Below, in pieces: positions 8,642 through 17,751 of a DNA stretch of 64,000 bases. Each line of letters opens with the position of its first letter. Position 1 is the first letter of the stretch. The DNA is taken from contig CAXEND010000012.1 in assembly GCA_963997635.1 (NCBI GenBank), positions 12,019-76,018 on the forward strand, written 5' to 3'. Position numbers and translations under genes: made by a program. The stretch comes from GCA-2728135 sp002728135. Its GTDB lineage: Bacteria; Pseudomonadota; Alphaproteobacteria; UBA828. The notes under the pieces are model-generated. The model had not been told where the DNA came from. It was given only the letters and a program-made list of their open reading frames with translations, and searched no databases.

Positions 8642-9598
8642 CTAGCTAAGACCAATCTGACCCATAGCTATAAATTTCTCTCTTCTATTTGTCCTCAGCT
8701 GATCACCATTCTGTCCCTGGAGAGATTTTAGTGCTTCAAATAGAAAATGCCCAGCATCGTCTACTGCCTTATCTGGATTTCTGTGTGCACCACCTATAGG
8801 CTCGCTGACAATTTTGTCTATGAGGCCCATTTTAATTAGATCCTGAGCCGTCAATCTTAAGGATATTGCTGCATCTTTTGCATATTCTGCACTACGCCAT
8901 AAAATAGAAGCACAACCTTCAGGAGAAATAACAGAATATATAGAATGCTCCATCATCAAAATAGAATTTGCAACAGCAATTGCTATTGCTCCCCCAGATC
9001 CGCCCTCTCCAATAACAAGACTTACAATTGGCACTTTTAAATCTAGACATGTTTCTATACTACGAGCAATTGCCTCTGCCTGTCCCCGCTCCTCTGCTTC
9101 AATCCCTGGATGTGCTCCAGATGTATCAATCAAGGTGATTACAGGTATTGAAAATTGTTCAGCAAGCCTAAAAAGGCGAATAGCTTTACGATATCCTTCA
9201 GGGTGAGGCATACCAAAATTATGCGTAAGTCGATCTTCTGTATCGGCACCTTTCTCATGACCTAAAACCATCACTGAATTTCCATGAAATCTGCCAAGAC
9301 CACCAATTATTGCCTTATCCTCTCCGTAATGCCTATCACCGGATAGAGGTGTAAAATCATCAATTAATTTACTAACGTAATGTTTAAAATGTGGCCTTAA
9401 GGAATGCCTTGCTACCTGGGCCTTTTGCCAAGGGTCTAGTTTTGCGTATGTTTGCTTTAACATTCGGTCAACACGACTTTGCAATTTTGAAACTTCATCT
9501 AAAATATTCACGCTATTATCATCTGATAGATGACGTAGCTCATGAATTTTGCCCTCAATCTCAGCAATAGGTTTTTCAAATTCTAAAAAACTACTCAT
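8642..9598 (-). CDS. accA: Acetyl-CoA carboxylase carboxyltransferase subunit alpha
   Basis: The 318-residue protein has the standard AccA layout: an N-terminal helical pair (FLEFEKPIAEIEGKIHEL), the RHSLRPHFKHYV region and the crotonase-like carboxyltransferase core with ALIDTSGAHPG-type (here TLIDTSGAHPG) and GEGGSGGAIAI oxyanion motifs. It transfers carboxyl from biotin to acetyl-CoA, the first step of fatty-acid synthesis, together with AccD, which is not in this window. It lies downstream of xerD in the same direction across a 95-nt AT-rich spacer. The accA-xerD-aroK arrangement is common in alphaproteobacteria. Confidence 0.97.
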   Translation of the reverse strand: MSSFLEFEKPIAEIEGKIHELRHLSDDNSVNILDEVSKLQSRVDRMLKQTYAKLDPWQKAQVARHSLRPHFKHYVSKLIDDFTPLSGDRHYGEDKAIIGGLGRFHGNSVMVLGHEKGADTEDRLTHNFGMPHPEGYRKAIRLFRLAEQFSIPVITLIDTSGAHPGIEAEERGQAEAIARSIETCLDLKVPIVSLVIGEGGSGGAIAIAVANSILMMEHSIYSVISPEGCASILWRSAEYAKDAAISLRLTAQDLIKMGLIDKIVSEPIGGAHRNPDKAVDDAGHFLFEALKSLQGQNGDQLRTNRREKFIAMGQIGLS

Positions 9599-9693
9599 TT
9601 AATTAAACCTCAAAACTTCACATATTTATTTTTAACAAAAAACATTAAAATAACAAAAACATAATTAAGAACTTCATGTCATTTATTGTAAAT

Positions 9694-10656
9694 TTATTGT
9701 TCAAAATTTTGCTTTACATCTGATAAAGGATGAAAGTCCCTCATTATAATATTTAATCTTTCATCTAAAACATGTGTATATATTTGCGTCGTTGAGATAT
9801 CTGCATGACCTAACATTTTTTGCAAAGATCTTAAATCCGCTCCATTAGCTAAAAGATGGCTTGCGAATGCATGTCTAAGAACATGTGGTGAAATTTTTTC
9901 AGGGGATATATCAGCAAATTGGGCTAAAGATTTAAGACTTTGATAAAATCTGTGCCTAGTTAAATGTCCTGACTTACTCCGTGATGGAAAAAGGAAAGGT
10001 GAATTAGAAGACTTATCATGTAAATGCCTGTAACATTCTAAATATCTTGTAACAGACTCAAAAGCAGGCAGACCAATTGGCACCATACGCTCTCGATCAC
10101 CTTTTCCACGAACAATAATCACTCCAGAATTACTTCTAATAGCAGAAAGTGGTAAACTTACAAGCTCAGTTACCCTTAAGCCAGAAGCGTAAAGTAATTC
10201 TAATAAAGCATTAAGCCTCCAAGCCTTAGCAGAACTTACTGTGCCTACTTCAACTTTCTCACAATGTTTTCGACAAACATTTAATAATCTTGAAACTTCA
10301 TCTTCAGTTAATACTTTAGGAAACGATAAGCGAATTTTAGGGGTATCAATATTATTTGTTGGGTCGTCACTCCTTATACCCTCACCAACTAAAAACTTAC
10401 TATACTGTCTGATAGTTGAAACTTTGCGATTGATGGTTTTTGCGGAATATTCACTGTCTGAAAGATTTGCTATGTAGCTTCTTATATTACTGGGAGAAAA
10501 GTTCACCCTGAGTTTTTTATCTTTACCCAAATAATTAAAAAATGATGATAGGTCTCTTTTATAGGCATCAACAGTATTTAAGCTAGAACCACGTTCAGCA
10601 ATCATCATTTCTATGAAACTATCCACATATTTATCTTCATAGATATTTTTTATCAA
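9694..10656 (-). CDS. xerD: Site-specific tyrosine recombinase XerD
   Basis: A 320-residue tyrosine recombinase with all catalytic residues: Arg161 (ASGLRVTEL), Lys185 (VRGKGDRER), His258 and Arg261 (HVLRHAFASHLL), His284 (LGHADISTT) and nucleophile Tyr293 (QIYTHV). The N-terminal SAM-like core-binding domain covers about 8-100. Chromosomal context (accA-xerD-aroK) and length identify the housekeeping dimer-resolution enzyme rather than a phage integrase; no mobile-element genes flank it. The start is TTG at 10656 with GGGG a few nt upstream. Confidence 0.93.
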   Translation of the reverse strand: MIKNIYEDKYVDSFIEMMIAERGSSLNTVDAYKRDLSSFFNYLGKDKKLRVNFSPSNIRSYIANLSDSEYSAKTINRKVSTIRQYSKFLVGEGIRSDDPTNNIDTPKIRLSFPKVLTEDEVSRLLNVCRKHCEKVEVGTVSSAKAWRLNALLELLYASGLRVTELVSLPLSAIRSNSGVIIVRGKGDRERMVPIGLPAFESVTRYLECYRHLHDKSSNSPFLFPSRSKSGHLTRHRFYQSLKSLAQFADISPEKISPHVLRHAFASHLLANGADLRSLQKMLGHADISTTQIYTHVLDERLNIIMRDFHPLSDVKQNFEQ

Positions 10657-10683
10657 CTTTTCCCCATTAAAAATTTGAGATTG

Positions 10684-12600
10684 TTAAAACCCCTGTTTTA
10701 AAGCAACTTTAAGTGCTAGGGACCTAGCTTCGTCTTTCAAACCCACATTTAAAAATGCTTTAATAACGGGTAAAGTAGTTTCTAATTGCATATTATTTAT
10801 ATCATCAGCATCGATAATTAATATCCCTAATAAAGCCACTTCGCCTATTCGCTGTTGAGATTCAAATTCTTTTAAGAGTGTTGAGGCTGCTGTTGAAGGC
10901 TGTATTTTACTTACTATTGTAGGGTACGATAAAAGCTCAAACCAATAATTATTTTCTATCTTATGTCCCAAAGAGGATAAGATTGAGAGTAACGCACTTG
11001 CATCTTCAAAAAACGCACCCGCTTGTTGAGCAGACCACCACTCCTTTAACATATCCTGATCCAGTTTCTGTTCTGGGTCGGCTATTTGAATTAATGGCCA
11101 TAAATCTATAGCAATAGAAGCATTTTCAGGACTTAACACAATTTGTGTTAATATCATTGAATACCATTCCTTGGCAGCTTGTATTTCACCAACTGCGAGC
11201 AAAGAACGTATGGCAGATGGGGCAAACCATGAAAATAATGGTTTTGGTTCAATCATTTGAATCTGAGGAAGTAGAATTCTTGAAGTCCCATGAAAATATC
11301 CAGTTTTCATTGAAAATTTAAGAGCTTTTGCAATAGCTATTCCATGAGCTACTGGAGCTTTCTTCTGTAATATAACTTGATAAAGCAATGCCCTTGCCAA
11401 ACTCTTATCTAAGCTTAAAATTTCTGAAGATGAATTAGCAAGTTGCTCACTTGTAAATTCAACATTCCTATACAAACTTCCTAAGGTTTTAGATGATATT
11501 AAGCCCATTTCAGCAGCACGTTCAGCTATCTGAAGTTTAGTATTTAGAGTTATTTCTCCACTTTCAATAAATGCATGTAAAACTGAAGGACTTCTAGATT
11601 CAAGTAATGAGATTGGAGGGGCTAATCCAGCTGCCTTGAGCATTGCAATTTGGAAAGGGTTTGCATTGTCAACTGGACCGATATCTTTATTGTCTCCCCC
11701 GGCCATAGTATCGAGAAAAACCTGTAAAAAGGGATCAAGATCGTTCAATGTCTCTCGCATTAAATCTGCACTTACAACTGCTGCCTCAATATTACCTTCT
11801 AACGCGGTACAAAATATTTTTGTTTTACGCCAGAAAGGATCTGATGTCTGGTTATTCCAGTCTTTTGATAGGTCGCAAGAAGTTGGAAGGTCATATTCTT
11901 TAAAAGATTGAAGAGCAGATAATTTCGCTGCAAGCTCATAATTTTCGATACCAGGTGCAGACCTCAGTAAATCTAAGGCTGCGTCATACTCTTCAAGTTT
12001 TGATAAAATTACGATACGATTTTTAAGAAATTCCCCCTTTATATTACTACCAACTGGTGCCATTCCAGGAGCCATTAATATTTTTTTGGCTAGAGATCTT
12101 GTTGCCTGAGATTTAACAACTTTAGGCAGCTTTGATAATAGTTCATCTACTAATTCTCGTTTAGCACCATTCCATAAATTATATGATATTTTTCCTCTAC
12201 CTTGTGAACGAACTCCTATCGAGTCAGGGTCAAGATTTTCCAAGGTATTAATATTAAGCTCAAAAGAACCAGAATTTGTTTCATTTTCTTTTTGGCTATT
12301 AATTTCTTTATGTTTTTTAACTTGAGTTAGCGTTTCATCAGATTGTGTACTCACAGCAGAACTGTCTTGAGGTATTTTGTCATTTGAGTTTTCAATTTCC
12401 TCAGCTTTATCAGCAGATTGAGCTGGTTTAATTAGTATAATAGGTTCCTCTAACTGCGGGGAATCTATACTCTCCCCATTTGCAGTCCCAGCTATAGAGA
12501 TAAGCATAAAGATAAAACAAACTATAGCTGTAATAGTAATTAGAAAATTTTTATGGAACCTGTAATGAAAAATATTGTTACAATTATTCAAAACGCGCAT
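10684..12600 (-). CDS. Conserved hypothetical protein between xerD and aroK, 638 aa
   Basis: I do not recognise a named domain. Residues 1-42 contain a basic segment and one hydrophobic stretch (about 17-40), probably a signal anchor or signal peptide. Residues 45-130 are charged, low-complexity linker. The remainder is helical, Ala/Leu-rich, with repeated patterns reminiscent of TPR-like or alpha-solenoid proteins (for example AALDLLRSAPGIENYELAAKL-type helix pairs). A large unknown protein commonly occupies this position in alphaproteobacteria. AAGGAAA 8 nt before the ATG supports the start. That ATG lies inside the end of the upstream 45-codon gene, so the two are probably translationally coupled. 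Confidence 0.72.
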   Translation of the reverse strand: MRVLNNCNNIFHYRFHKNFLITITAIVCFIFMLISIAGTANGESIDSPQLEEPIILIKPAQSADKAEEIENSNDKIPQDSSAVSTQSDETLTQVKKHKEINSQKENETNSGSFELNINTLENLDPDSIGVRSQGRGKISYNLWNGAKRELVDELLSKLPKVVKSQATRSLAKKILMAPGMAPVGSNIKGEFLKNRIVILSKLEEYDAALDLLRSAPGIENYELAAKLSALQSFKEYDLPTSCDLSKDWNNQTSDPFWRKTKIFCTALEGNIEAAVVSADLMRETLNDLDPFLQVFLDTMAGGDNKDIGPVDNANPFQIAMLKAAGLAPPISLLESRSPSVLHAFIESGEITLNTKLQIAERAAEMGLISSKTLGSLYRNVEFTSEQLANSSSEILSLDKSLARALLYQVILQKKAPVAHGIAIAKALKFSMKTGYFHGTSRILLPQIQMIEPKPLFSWFAPSAIRSLLAVGEIQAAKEWYSMILTQIVLSPENASIAIDLWPLIQIADPEQKLDQDMLKEWWSAQQAGAFFEDASALLSILSSLGHKIENNYWFELLSYPTIVSKIQPSTAASTLLKEFESQQRIGEVALLGILIIDADDINNMQLETTLPVIKAFLNVGLKDEARSLALKVALKQGF

Positions 12601-12721
12601 CAGGTATTTCCTTTATTATTGGACTTGTGGGTGGTGGCATATCCCAAGTAACTAAAAAAACCAAGGCACCGGCAACCAACAAAAATAGGGCAGTTAAAAC
12701 AATACGCAGGTAAATTTTCAT
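12584..12721 (-). CDS. Conserved small single-pass membrane peptide, 45 aa
   Basis: A short minus-strand frame starts at ATG 12721 and ends at TAA 12584-12586. It begins MKIYLRIVLTALFLLVAGAL, a basic start followed by a transmembrane helix of about 20 residues. The exposed tail is WDMPPPTSPIIKEIPDARFE. The tail pattern of an aromatic-Asp-x-Pro-x-Pro start and an I/V-P-D-x-R-F end resembles a family I associate with this locus in other alphaproteobacteria (from memory, not a search). The frame overlaps the start of the 638-aa gene by 17 nt, typical of coupled genes. The function is unknown; it may partner the large protein at the membrane. Confidence 0.7.
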   Translation of the reverse strand: MKIYLRIVLTALFLLVAGALVFLVTWDMPPPTSPIIKEIPDARFE

Positions 12722-12880
12722 TTTGATATATTTCGCTTCTAACCTAAGTAAATAGTATTGAGAGATATTAGTTATGTTCGAATTGTGGCAAATCTTAGGC
12801 AGTTTATAGGTCGTTGATGCTCACATCAATATCCATTATCAAATGAGATAACATCATTATCCTTTAAAAAGAAAAATAAC

Positions 12881-13444
12881 ATGAAAATCTTTTTTAAAAA
12901 TAACATAATTAATAAACCTATAGTTCTTATAGGCATTATGGGAGCAGGGAAAACTACATTAGGGAAAAAACTTGCCAAACATCTGGATATGGAATTCTAT
13001 GACTCCGATGAAGAAATTGAGTCAAAAACAGGCCTTTCAATAAAAATAATTTTTAAGGAACAAGGAGAACTAGCTTTTCGGGAAATGGAAGAAAAAGTTG
13101 TAACTCAGCTTTTGCTGGGTTCAAAGCGAATCATTGCTACAGGTGGGGGTGCATTTATAAATCCAAATCTTCGTAAAATCATTAAAAAAAGAGCAATAAC
13201 TATATGGTTAAAGACTGATGTTGATTTGGCCACTATTCGCGTTAAAGACAATAAACGTCGTCCTCTACTCAATAACGTGGATGTTAGAGAAACCCTATCT
13301 GTAATGATTGAGAAAAGAAATCCAATTTATTCAGAGGCCCATGTTACAGTAGAATCAGAAAATATTCCCCATAATAAAATGATTAGTAAATTATTATATG
13401 AACTAGAAACCCAAGCAGCGATTAAGATAAAAAAACAAATTTAA
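12881..13444 (+). CDS. aroK: Shikimate kinase
   Basis: A 187-residue P-loop kinase with Walker A GIMGAGKTT at about residues 19-27, the shikimate-binding DSDEEIE (near 42-48), FREMEEKV, and the GGGAF motif near 87-91. The lid region RRPLL is present. It phosphorylates shikimate for chorismate synthesis. It is followed 13 nt later by aroB, so the two form an aro operon. It is divergent from the 45-aa peptide gene. The length and the GGGA block match AroK rather than gluconate kinase. Confidence 0.95.
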   Translation: MKIFFKNNIINKPIVLIGIMGAGKTTLGKKLAKHLDMEFYDSDEEIESKTGLSIKIIFKEQGELAFREMEEKVVTQLLLGSKRIIATGGGAFINPNLRKIIKKRAITIWLKTDVDLATIRVKDNKRRPLLNNVDVRETLSVMIEKRNPIYSEAHVTVESENIPHNKMISKLLYELETQAAIKIKKQI

Positions 13445-13457
13445 GGAATTAAAGCCA

Positions 13458-14594
13458 ATGAATGGCTCACAAAACAAACACCCCCACAAAGTAATCACAG
13501 TTCAGCTTAAAGATCGAGAATATCAGATTATCGTTGGAGATGGTATTATCTCTGAGGCCATAACAAGAATTAGTAATCTTTTTGAAAGAATTGAGTGCTG
13601 TAATATTATTTCGGATGAAATAGTTGCAAATCTCTATCTAGATAGTCTCTTAAACAATCTTAACTCAATGGGGATAAAATCTAATGAAATTATTATCCCA
13701 TCAGGTGAGAATGCTAAAAACTTCCAAACTCTGGAAAGAGTTGTTGAGAGCTTAATTGACAGCAAAGTAGATAGAGAGATGCCCATTATTGCACTAGGTG
13801 GTGGAGTTGTTGGGGACCTAGCCGGTTTCACTGCTAGTATACTACTGCGAGGCGTGCCCTTAATTCAGATACCAACAACACTACTTGCACAAGTTGACAG
13901 CTCTGTGGGCGGAAAGACCGGTATTAATTCAGTCCATGGAAAAAATTTGATTGGTAGTTTTTATCAACCGCGTTTAGTTCTTGCTGATACAAATGTGATA
14001 AAAACCCTCCCGAAAAGAGAGTTACTGGCAGGTTATGCAGAAATAGTAAAGTATGCTCTTATAAACAATTCAAACTTTTTCTCTTGGCTTGAGAAAAATC
14101 ATAGGCTCGTCCTAACATGCAACACAACTGCAATAGAATACACAATTTCACTTTGCTGCAAAATAAAAGCTGAAATAGTTGCTGCAGATGAACGTGAAGC
14201 CAACAGAAGAGCAGTTTTAAACCTTGGCCATACTTTTGGACATGCACTCGAAACAGAGGCTGGGTATAATGGTTCACTTTTACACGGAGAAGCTGTTGCA
14301 GCTGGAATTGTAATAGCAACACAGTTATCTATGGAGCTAGGTTTTTGCTCAAAAGAAGATTATCTTCGTATTAAACAGCATTTTCAAAAAGTAGGGTTAC
14401 CAACGAACGCTAATGACCTACCTTTCGAAAACTTTGATTTAGAAAAATTATTATCTCACATACGCAAAGATAAAAAAGCTAAATCCGGGTGGCCAAAATT
14501 TATATTAATCCGAGGAATTGGAAATGCGACTATCGAGTCTATTAAAGAAGAAATGGTTAAAAAAGTGTTGCAAGATTTCATTCAAGCTAATTAA
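13458..14594 (+). CDS. aroB: 3-Dehydroquinate synthase
   Basis: AroB converts DAHP to 3-dehydroquinate using NAD+ and a divalent metal. The 378 residues show ALGGGVVGDLAGF (NAD-binding glycine turn, near 113-125), PTTLLAQVDSSVGGKTG, the metal ligand Glu in YAEIVKYALI, and the LNLGHTFGHALE histidine motif near 254-265. AAGGAATT sits 8 nt upstream of the ATG at 13458. It is transcribed with aroK and followed by the CorC-type gene after 31 nt. Confidence 0.96.
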   Translation: MNGSQNKHPHKVITVQLKDREYQIIVGDGIISEAITRISNLFERIECCNIISDEIVANLYLDSLLNNLNSMGIKSNEIIIPSGENAKNFQTLERVVESLIDSKVDREMPIIALGGGVVGDLAGFTASILLRGVPLIQIPTTLLAQVDSSVGGKTGINSVHGKNLIGSFYQPRLVLADTNVIKTLPKRELLAGYAEIVKYALINNSNFFSWLEKNHRLVLTCNTTAIEYTISLCCKIKAEIVAADEREANRRAVLNLGHTFGHALETEAGYNGSLLHGEAVAAGIVIATQLSMELGFCSKEDYLRIKQHFQKVGLPTNANDLPFENFDLEKLLSHIRKDKKAKSGWPKFILIRGIGNATIESIKEEMVKKVLQDFIQAN

Positions 14595-14625
14595 TTATTC
14601 ACTTTTGATGGAAATATAATATCTC

Positions 14626-15909
14626 ATGAGCACAGCACATATCATATCAATTGCCAGCATAGGTTTCTTATTAGCATTATCGGCCTTTTTTTCTGGTTCT
14701 GAAACAGCATTAACTGCAACATCTAGGCCAAGAATGCACCATCTAGAGAAACGTGGTAATAAAAGAGCAAAAATTGTTGGGAGGTTAATCAATGACCGGG
14801 AGAAATTGATTGGTGCAATACTCTTGGGCAATAATGCTGTAAACATACTGGGCTCTGCGTTAGCAACAAGTGTCTTAATATCAATAGTAGGAGATGCAGG
14901 CGTTGCATATGCAACAATTGGTATGACCTTTTTAATCCTTGTCTTTTCCGAAGTTCTGCCGAAAACATATGCCATAAGTAATGCTGATAGAATGTCGCTT
15001 GCAGTTGCACCAATAATTGCAAGTATAGTTTGGGTGCTTACACCTGGGGTTTTAGCAATACAATCAATTGTCAGAACAGTTTTATATTTATTTGGAGTTC
15101 GCCTCGGAGTGAGAGGTAATAATGAAGCAGAAGAAGAACTCCGTGGAGTAATTAGCCTTCAAGCTGAAGAAGGTATAGTTGTTAAACAAGAACATGACAT
15201 GCTCAGTAGTATACTTGATTTAGATGAAGTATCAGTTGAAGAAGTAATGACCCACAGAAGGGACATGGCTATGCTAAATGTAACGAATCGACCAACTGAT
15301 CTTGTAGAGCAGGTTGTTGCTAGTCCCTTCACAAGATTAGCACTTTATGCTAACGACCCCGAAAATGTAATTGGTGTAATACATTCTAAAGATTTATTAC
15401 GAGCATTACATACTAACCAGAAAGATATAAGCAAAATTAATTTTAGTGGGCTTGCACAAGAACCTTGGTTTGTACCTGATAACACAAGTTTACAAGAACA
15501 GTTAAATGCTTTTCGTGCTCGGAGAGCCCATTTTGCGCTTGTCGTAGACGAATACGGTTCATTAAAAGGTTTAATTACGCTTGAAGATATTCTTGAAGAA
15601 ATTGTTGGTGATATCAAAGATGAACATGATATAGTTTATCGAGATGTGATTTCCCGTCCGGATGGATCATATCTAATTCCAGGAGCATCTACTATTCGCG
15701 ATCTAAATAGACAATTCAATTGGGATTTTCCAGATGAACAAGCAGCTACAATTGCAGGTTTAACTTTGCACCAAGCAAAAAAAATACCCGAAATTGGTGA
15801 ACAAATTGACCTTTTTGGTTTTACTCTAGAAGTTCGCGGAAGACAGAAAAATAGAATAACATTACTTAGAATATTACCTCCTTCTAAACCATTGGATGAA
15901 TCTAATTAA
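14626..15909 (+). CDS. CNNM/CorC-family membrane protein with CBS pair
   Basis: The 427-residue protein has the CNNM (DUF21) membrane domain at about 1-190: three hydrophobic spans with the SGSETALTATSRPRMHHLE signature after the first. A cytoplasmic CBS pair follows at about 210-335 (VMTHRRDMAMLNV, and FALVVDEYGSLKGLITLEDI). The C-terminal CorC_HlyC domain covers about 345-420. Family members are linked to Mg2+ efflux and resistance and are often labelled hemolysins by homology. Its place directly after aroB is the usual alphaproteobacterial order. Confidence 0.9.
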   Translation: MSTAHIISIASIGFLLALSAFFSGSETALTATSRPRMHHLEKRGNKRAKIVGRLINDREKLIGAILLGNNAVNILGSALATSVLISIVGDAGVAYATIGMTFLILVFSEVLPKTYAISNADRMSLAVAPIIASIVWVLTPGVLAIQSIVRTVLYLFGVRLGVRGNNEAEEELRGVISLQAEEGIVVKQEHDMLSSILDLDEVSVEEVMTHRRDMAMLNVTNRPTDLVEQVVASPFTRLALYANDPENVIGVIHSKDLLRALHTNQKDISKINFSGLAQEPWFVPDNTSLQEQLNAFRARRAHFALVVDEYGSLKGLITLEDILEEIVGDIKDEHDIVYRDVISRPDGSYLIPGASTIRDLNRQFNWDFPDEQAATIAGLTLHQAKKIPEIGEQIDLFGFTLEVRGRQKNRITLLRILPPSKPLDESN

Positions 15910-15944
15910 TACTGAGAGATACAAATCATGGCAAAGAAACAGGG

Positions 15945-16820
15945 ATGATTTGGGAATTATTCTCTATAGTAGCCCCAGTATTTGTTTGTGCTGGAATAGG
16001 TTATTCTTGGTCTAGACTTGGATTTGCATACGACATAAAACTTATTACACAACTTGTGAGTTATATAGGTGCACCCTGTTTAATTTTCACAACTTTAGTT
16101 AATGTTCAAGGTCTTACAGAACAAATTGGGTTTATGGCTCTAGCATCATTAGCAGCAATAACCGCTTGCTTTATCATCGGTGGTGTAATTCTGAAAATAA
16201 TGCGACTTCCAATTCGAACTTACCTTGCTCCAATTGTTTTTCCAAATTCTGGGAATATGGGGTTACCCCTTTGCCTTTTTGCATTTGGAGAAACTGGATT
16301 AGCTTTGGGGATAGGGTTCTTTGCTATTTCTGCAACTATACAACTTGTATTCGGACAATGGTTATTCTCTGGTTTACCTACACCCATTCCACTTCTAAAA
16401 GCACCGATACCCTATGCTGTAATCGCTGGTGCAATATTTATGACCATTGAGATAGAACCCCCTCATTTTATATTAAATACTACTGATTTACTCGGAAACT
16501 TCACTATTCCACTAATGATGCTTACTCTTGGAGTATCATTAGCCAGAATGCGCATCACAAAAATAAAACGTACATTATCGCTTGCAATCTTACGCCTTTT
16601 ATTAGGTGCTTTAGTAGGTTTTGGAATTGCAGAAGCTTTCAATTTTGAAGGAATAGAAAGAAGTGTATTAATTATACAATCGATGATGCCAGTTGCAGTC
16701 TTCAATTATTTGTTTGCACAGTATTATGAAAGGGATCCAGAAGAGGTAGCAAGCTTAGTAGTTCTATCGTCAGCAATTGGGTTTACACTTCTTCCTCTTA
16801 TTGTATTTTTGGCAAAATAA
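15945..16820 (+). CDS. AEC-family transporter
   Basis: A 291-residue integral membrane protein with about ten hydrophobic segments in two inverted halves, the layout of auxin efflux carrier (AEC) family permeases. Characteristic blocks are the FPNSGNMGLPLCLFAFGE loop, with its Asn-Gly-Asn-Met-Gly crossover, and the C-terminal SMMPVAVFNYLFAQYY. The substrate is unknown; bacterial relatives carry organic acids. It follows the CorC-type gene by 35 nt on the same strand and may be cotranscribed with it. Confidence 0.87.
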   Translation: MIWELFSIVAPVFVCAGIGYSWSRLGFAYDIKLITQLVSYIGAPCLIFTTLVNVQGLTEQIGFMALASLAAITACFIIGGVILKIMRLPIRTYLAPIVFPNSGNMGLPLCLFAFGETGLALGIGFFAISATIQLVFGQWLFSGLPTPIPLLKAPIPYAVIAGAIFMTIEIEPPHFILNTTDLLGNFTIPLMMLTLGVSLARMRITKIKRTLSLAILRLLLGALVGFGIAEAFNFEGIERSVLIIQSMMPVAVFNYLFAQYYERDPEEVASLVVLSSAIGFTLLPLIVFLAK

Positions 16821-16870
16821 TATAATTAAGTGAGTATTTTACAGCTAAATAAAATATAGTAGGCTAAAGC

Positions 16871-17431
16871 ATGACGTTATCTCAACCAGATTCAAGAGAA
16901 CACTTACATACTAGAACCATAGAGTCATCTGGCTTCAAACGATCAGATGGCATGTGGGATATTGAAGCCACACTTAAGGATACAAAACCGTATGAAGTCC
17001 CTAATGAGTGGAGAGGACCCCTTGAACCAGGAAACCCAATCCATCACATGCAAGTAAGATTAACCATTGATGATGATTTTGTTGTCCAAAAAGTTGAAGT
17101 TTCTATGGTTGACACACCATTCAAAATTTGCGGCGAAGTCGGACCCGCCTTTCAAGGTTTAGTTGGTGTTAGTATCAGTTCAGGATGGAACAAAGCTGTC
17201 CAAAGAACTGCTGGTGGAGTATCTGGATGTACTCATATTATTGAATTAATGCGAATTATAGGAACCGTTGCATATCAAACACTCTATCCTTTAGTTAGAA
17301 TGGAAAAAGAGTCATCACAACAAAGTAGCCGTCCTTCAATTATTGGAACATGCAGAGCATTTGCTGCTGACAGCCCAGTAACGAAAAGAATTTATCCAGA
17401 TTGGTACGAAGAATCACAAAAAATTTTATAA
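16871..17431 (+). CDS. DUF2889 domain protein
   Basis: This 186-residue soluble protein matches DUF2889: an N-terminal LHTRTIESSGFKRSDGMWDI block, HHMQVRLTIDDDFVV in the centre, and a C-terminal GVSGCTHIIELMR motif with a Cys-x-His pair. The function is unknown; relatives occur near aromatic and fatty-acid degradation genes. AGG lies 7 nt before the ATG. It converges with bolA, with a 9-nt gap. Confidence 0.85.
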   Translation: MTLSQPDSREHLHTRTIESSGFKRSDGMWDIEATLKDTKPYEVPNEWRGPLEPGNPIHHMQVRLTIDDDFVVQKVEVSMVDTPFKICGEVGPAFQGLVGVSISSGWNKAVQRTAGGVSGCTHIIELMRIIGTVAYQTLYPLVRMEKESSQQSSRPSIIGTCRAFAADSPVTKRIYPDWYEESQKIL

Positions 17432-17440
17432 GAAAATTAT

Positions 17441-17707
17441 TTAATCTGGGGGTTCATGTGCTGATATAGATAACGCGTGTATTTTATTATCCATTTCTTC
17501 TTTTAAAACTCTAAAAACTATGCGTTGACTCTCAACTCTTGACTTGCCTCTAAATACCTCAGCAACAATATCAATGTGAAAATGAGTTTCGCCTTCAGGT
17601 TTTGCTCCAACATGACCAATGTGGAGATTAGAATCATCCCTTATTGAAAGTGATAATGGTTCCAATTGTTCAATAATTTTTTTTTTAATTATATCTTTAA
17701 TTTTCAA
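17441..17707 (-). CDS. bolA: BolA-family protein
   Basis: An 88-residue BolA/YrbA-fold protein. The conserved GHVGAKPEGETHFHIDIVAEVF segment carries the His used for iron-sulfur coordination with monothiol glutaredoxins, followed by SRVESQRIVFRVL. BolA proteins take part in iron-sulfur trafficking and stress-linked regulation. The start is TTG at 17707 with only a weak upstream ribosome site, so the exact start is uncertain. It is divergent from the J-domain gene, a pairing also found beside cobS/cobT in other alphaproteobacteria. Confidence 0.9.
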   Translation of the reverse strand: MKIKDIIKKKIIEQLEPLSLSIRDDSNLHIGHVGAKPEGETHFHIDIVAEVFRGKSRVESQRIVFRVLKEEMDNKIHALSISAHEPPD

Positions 17708-17751
17708 TATTAAAATCCATATCGGTTAATTCTTGATAGCAACTTGTCTAT

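Noticed and set aside
9694..10656. Integrase of a mobile element
   Set aside because: Sequence, length and accA/aroK context identify housekeeping XerD; no phage or transposon genes nearby.
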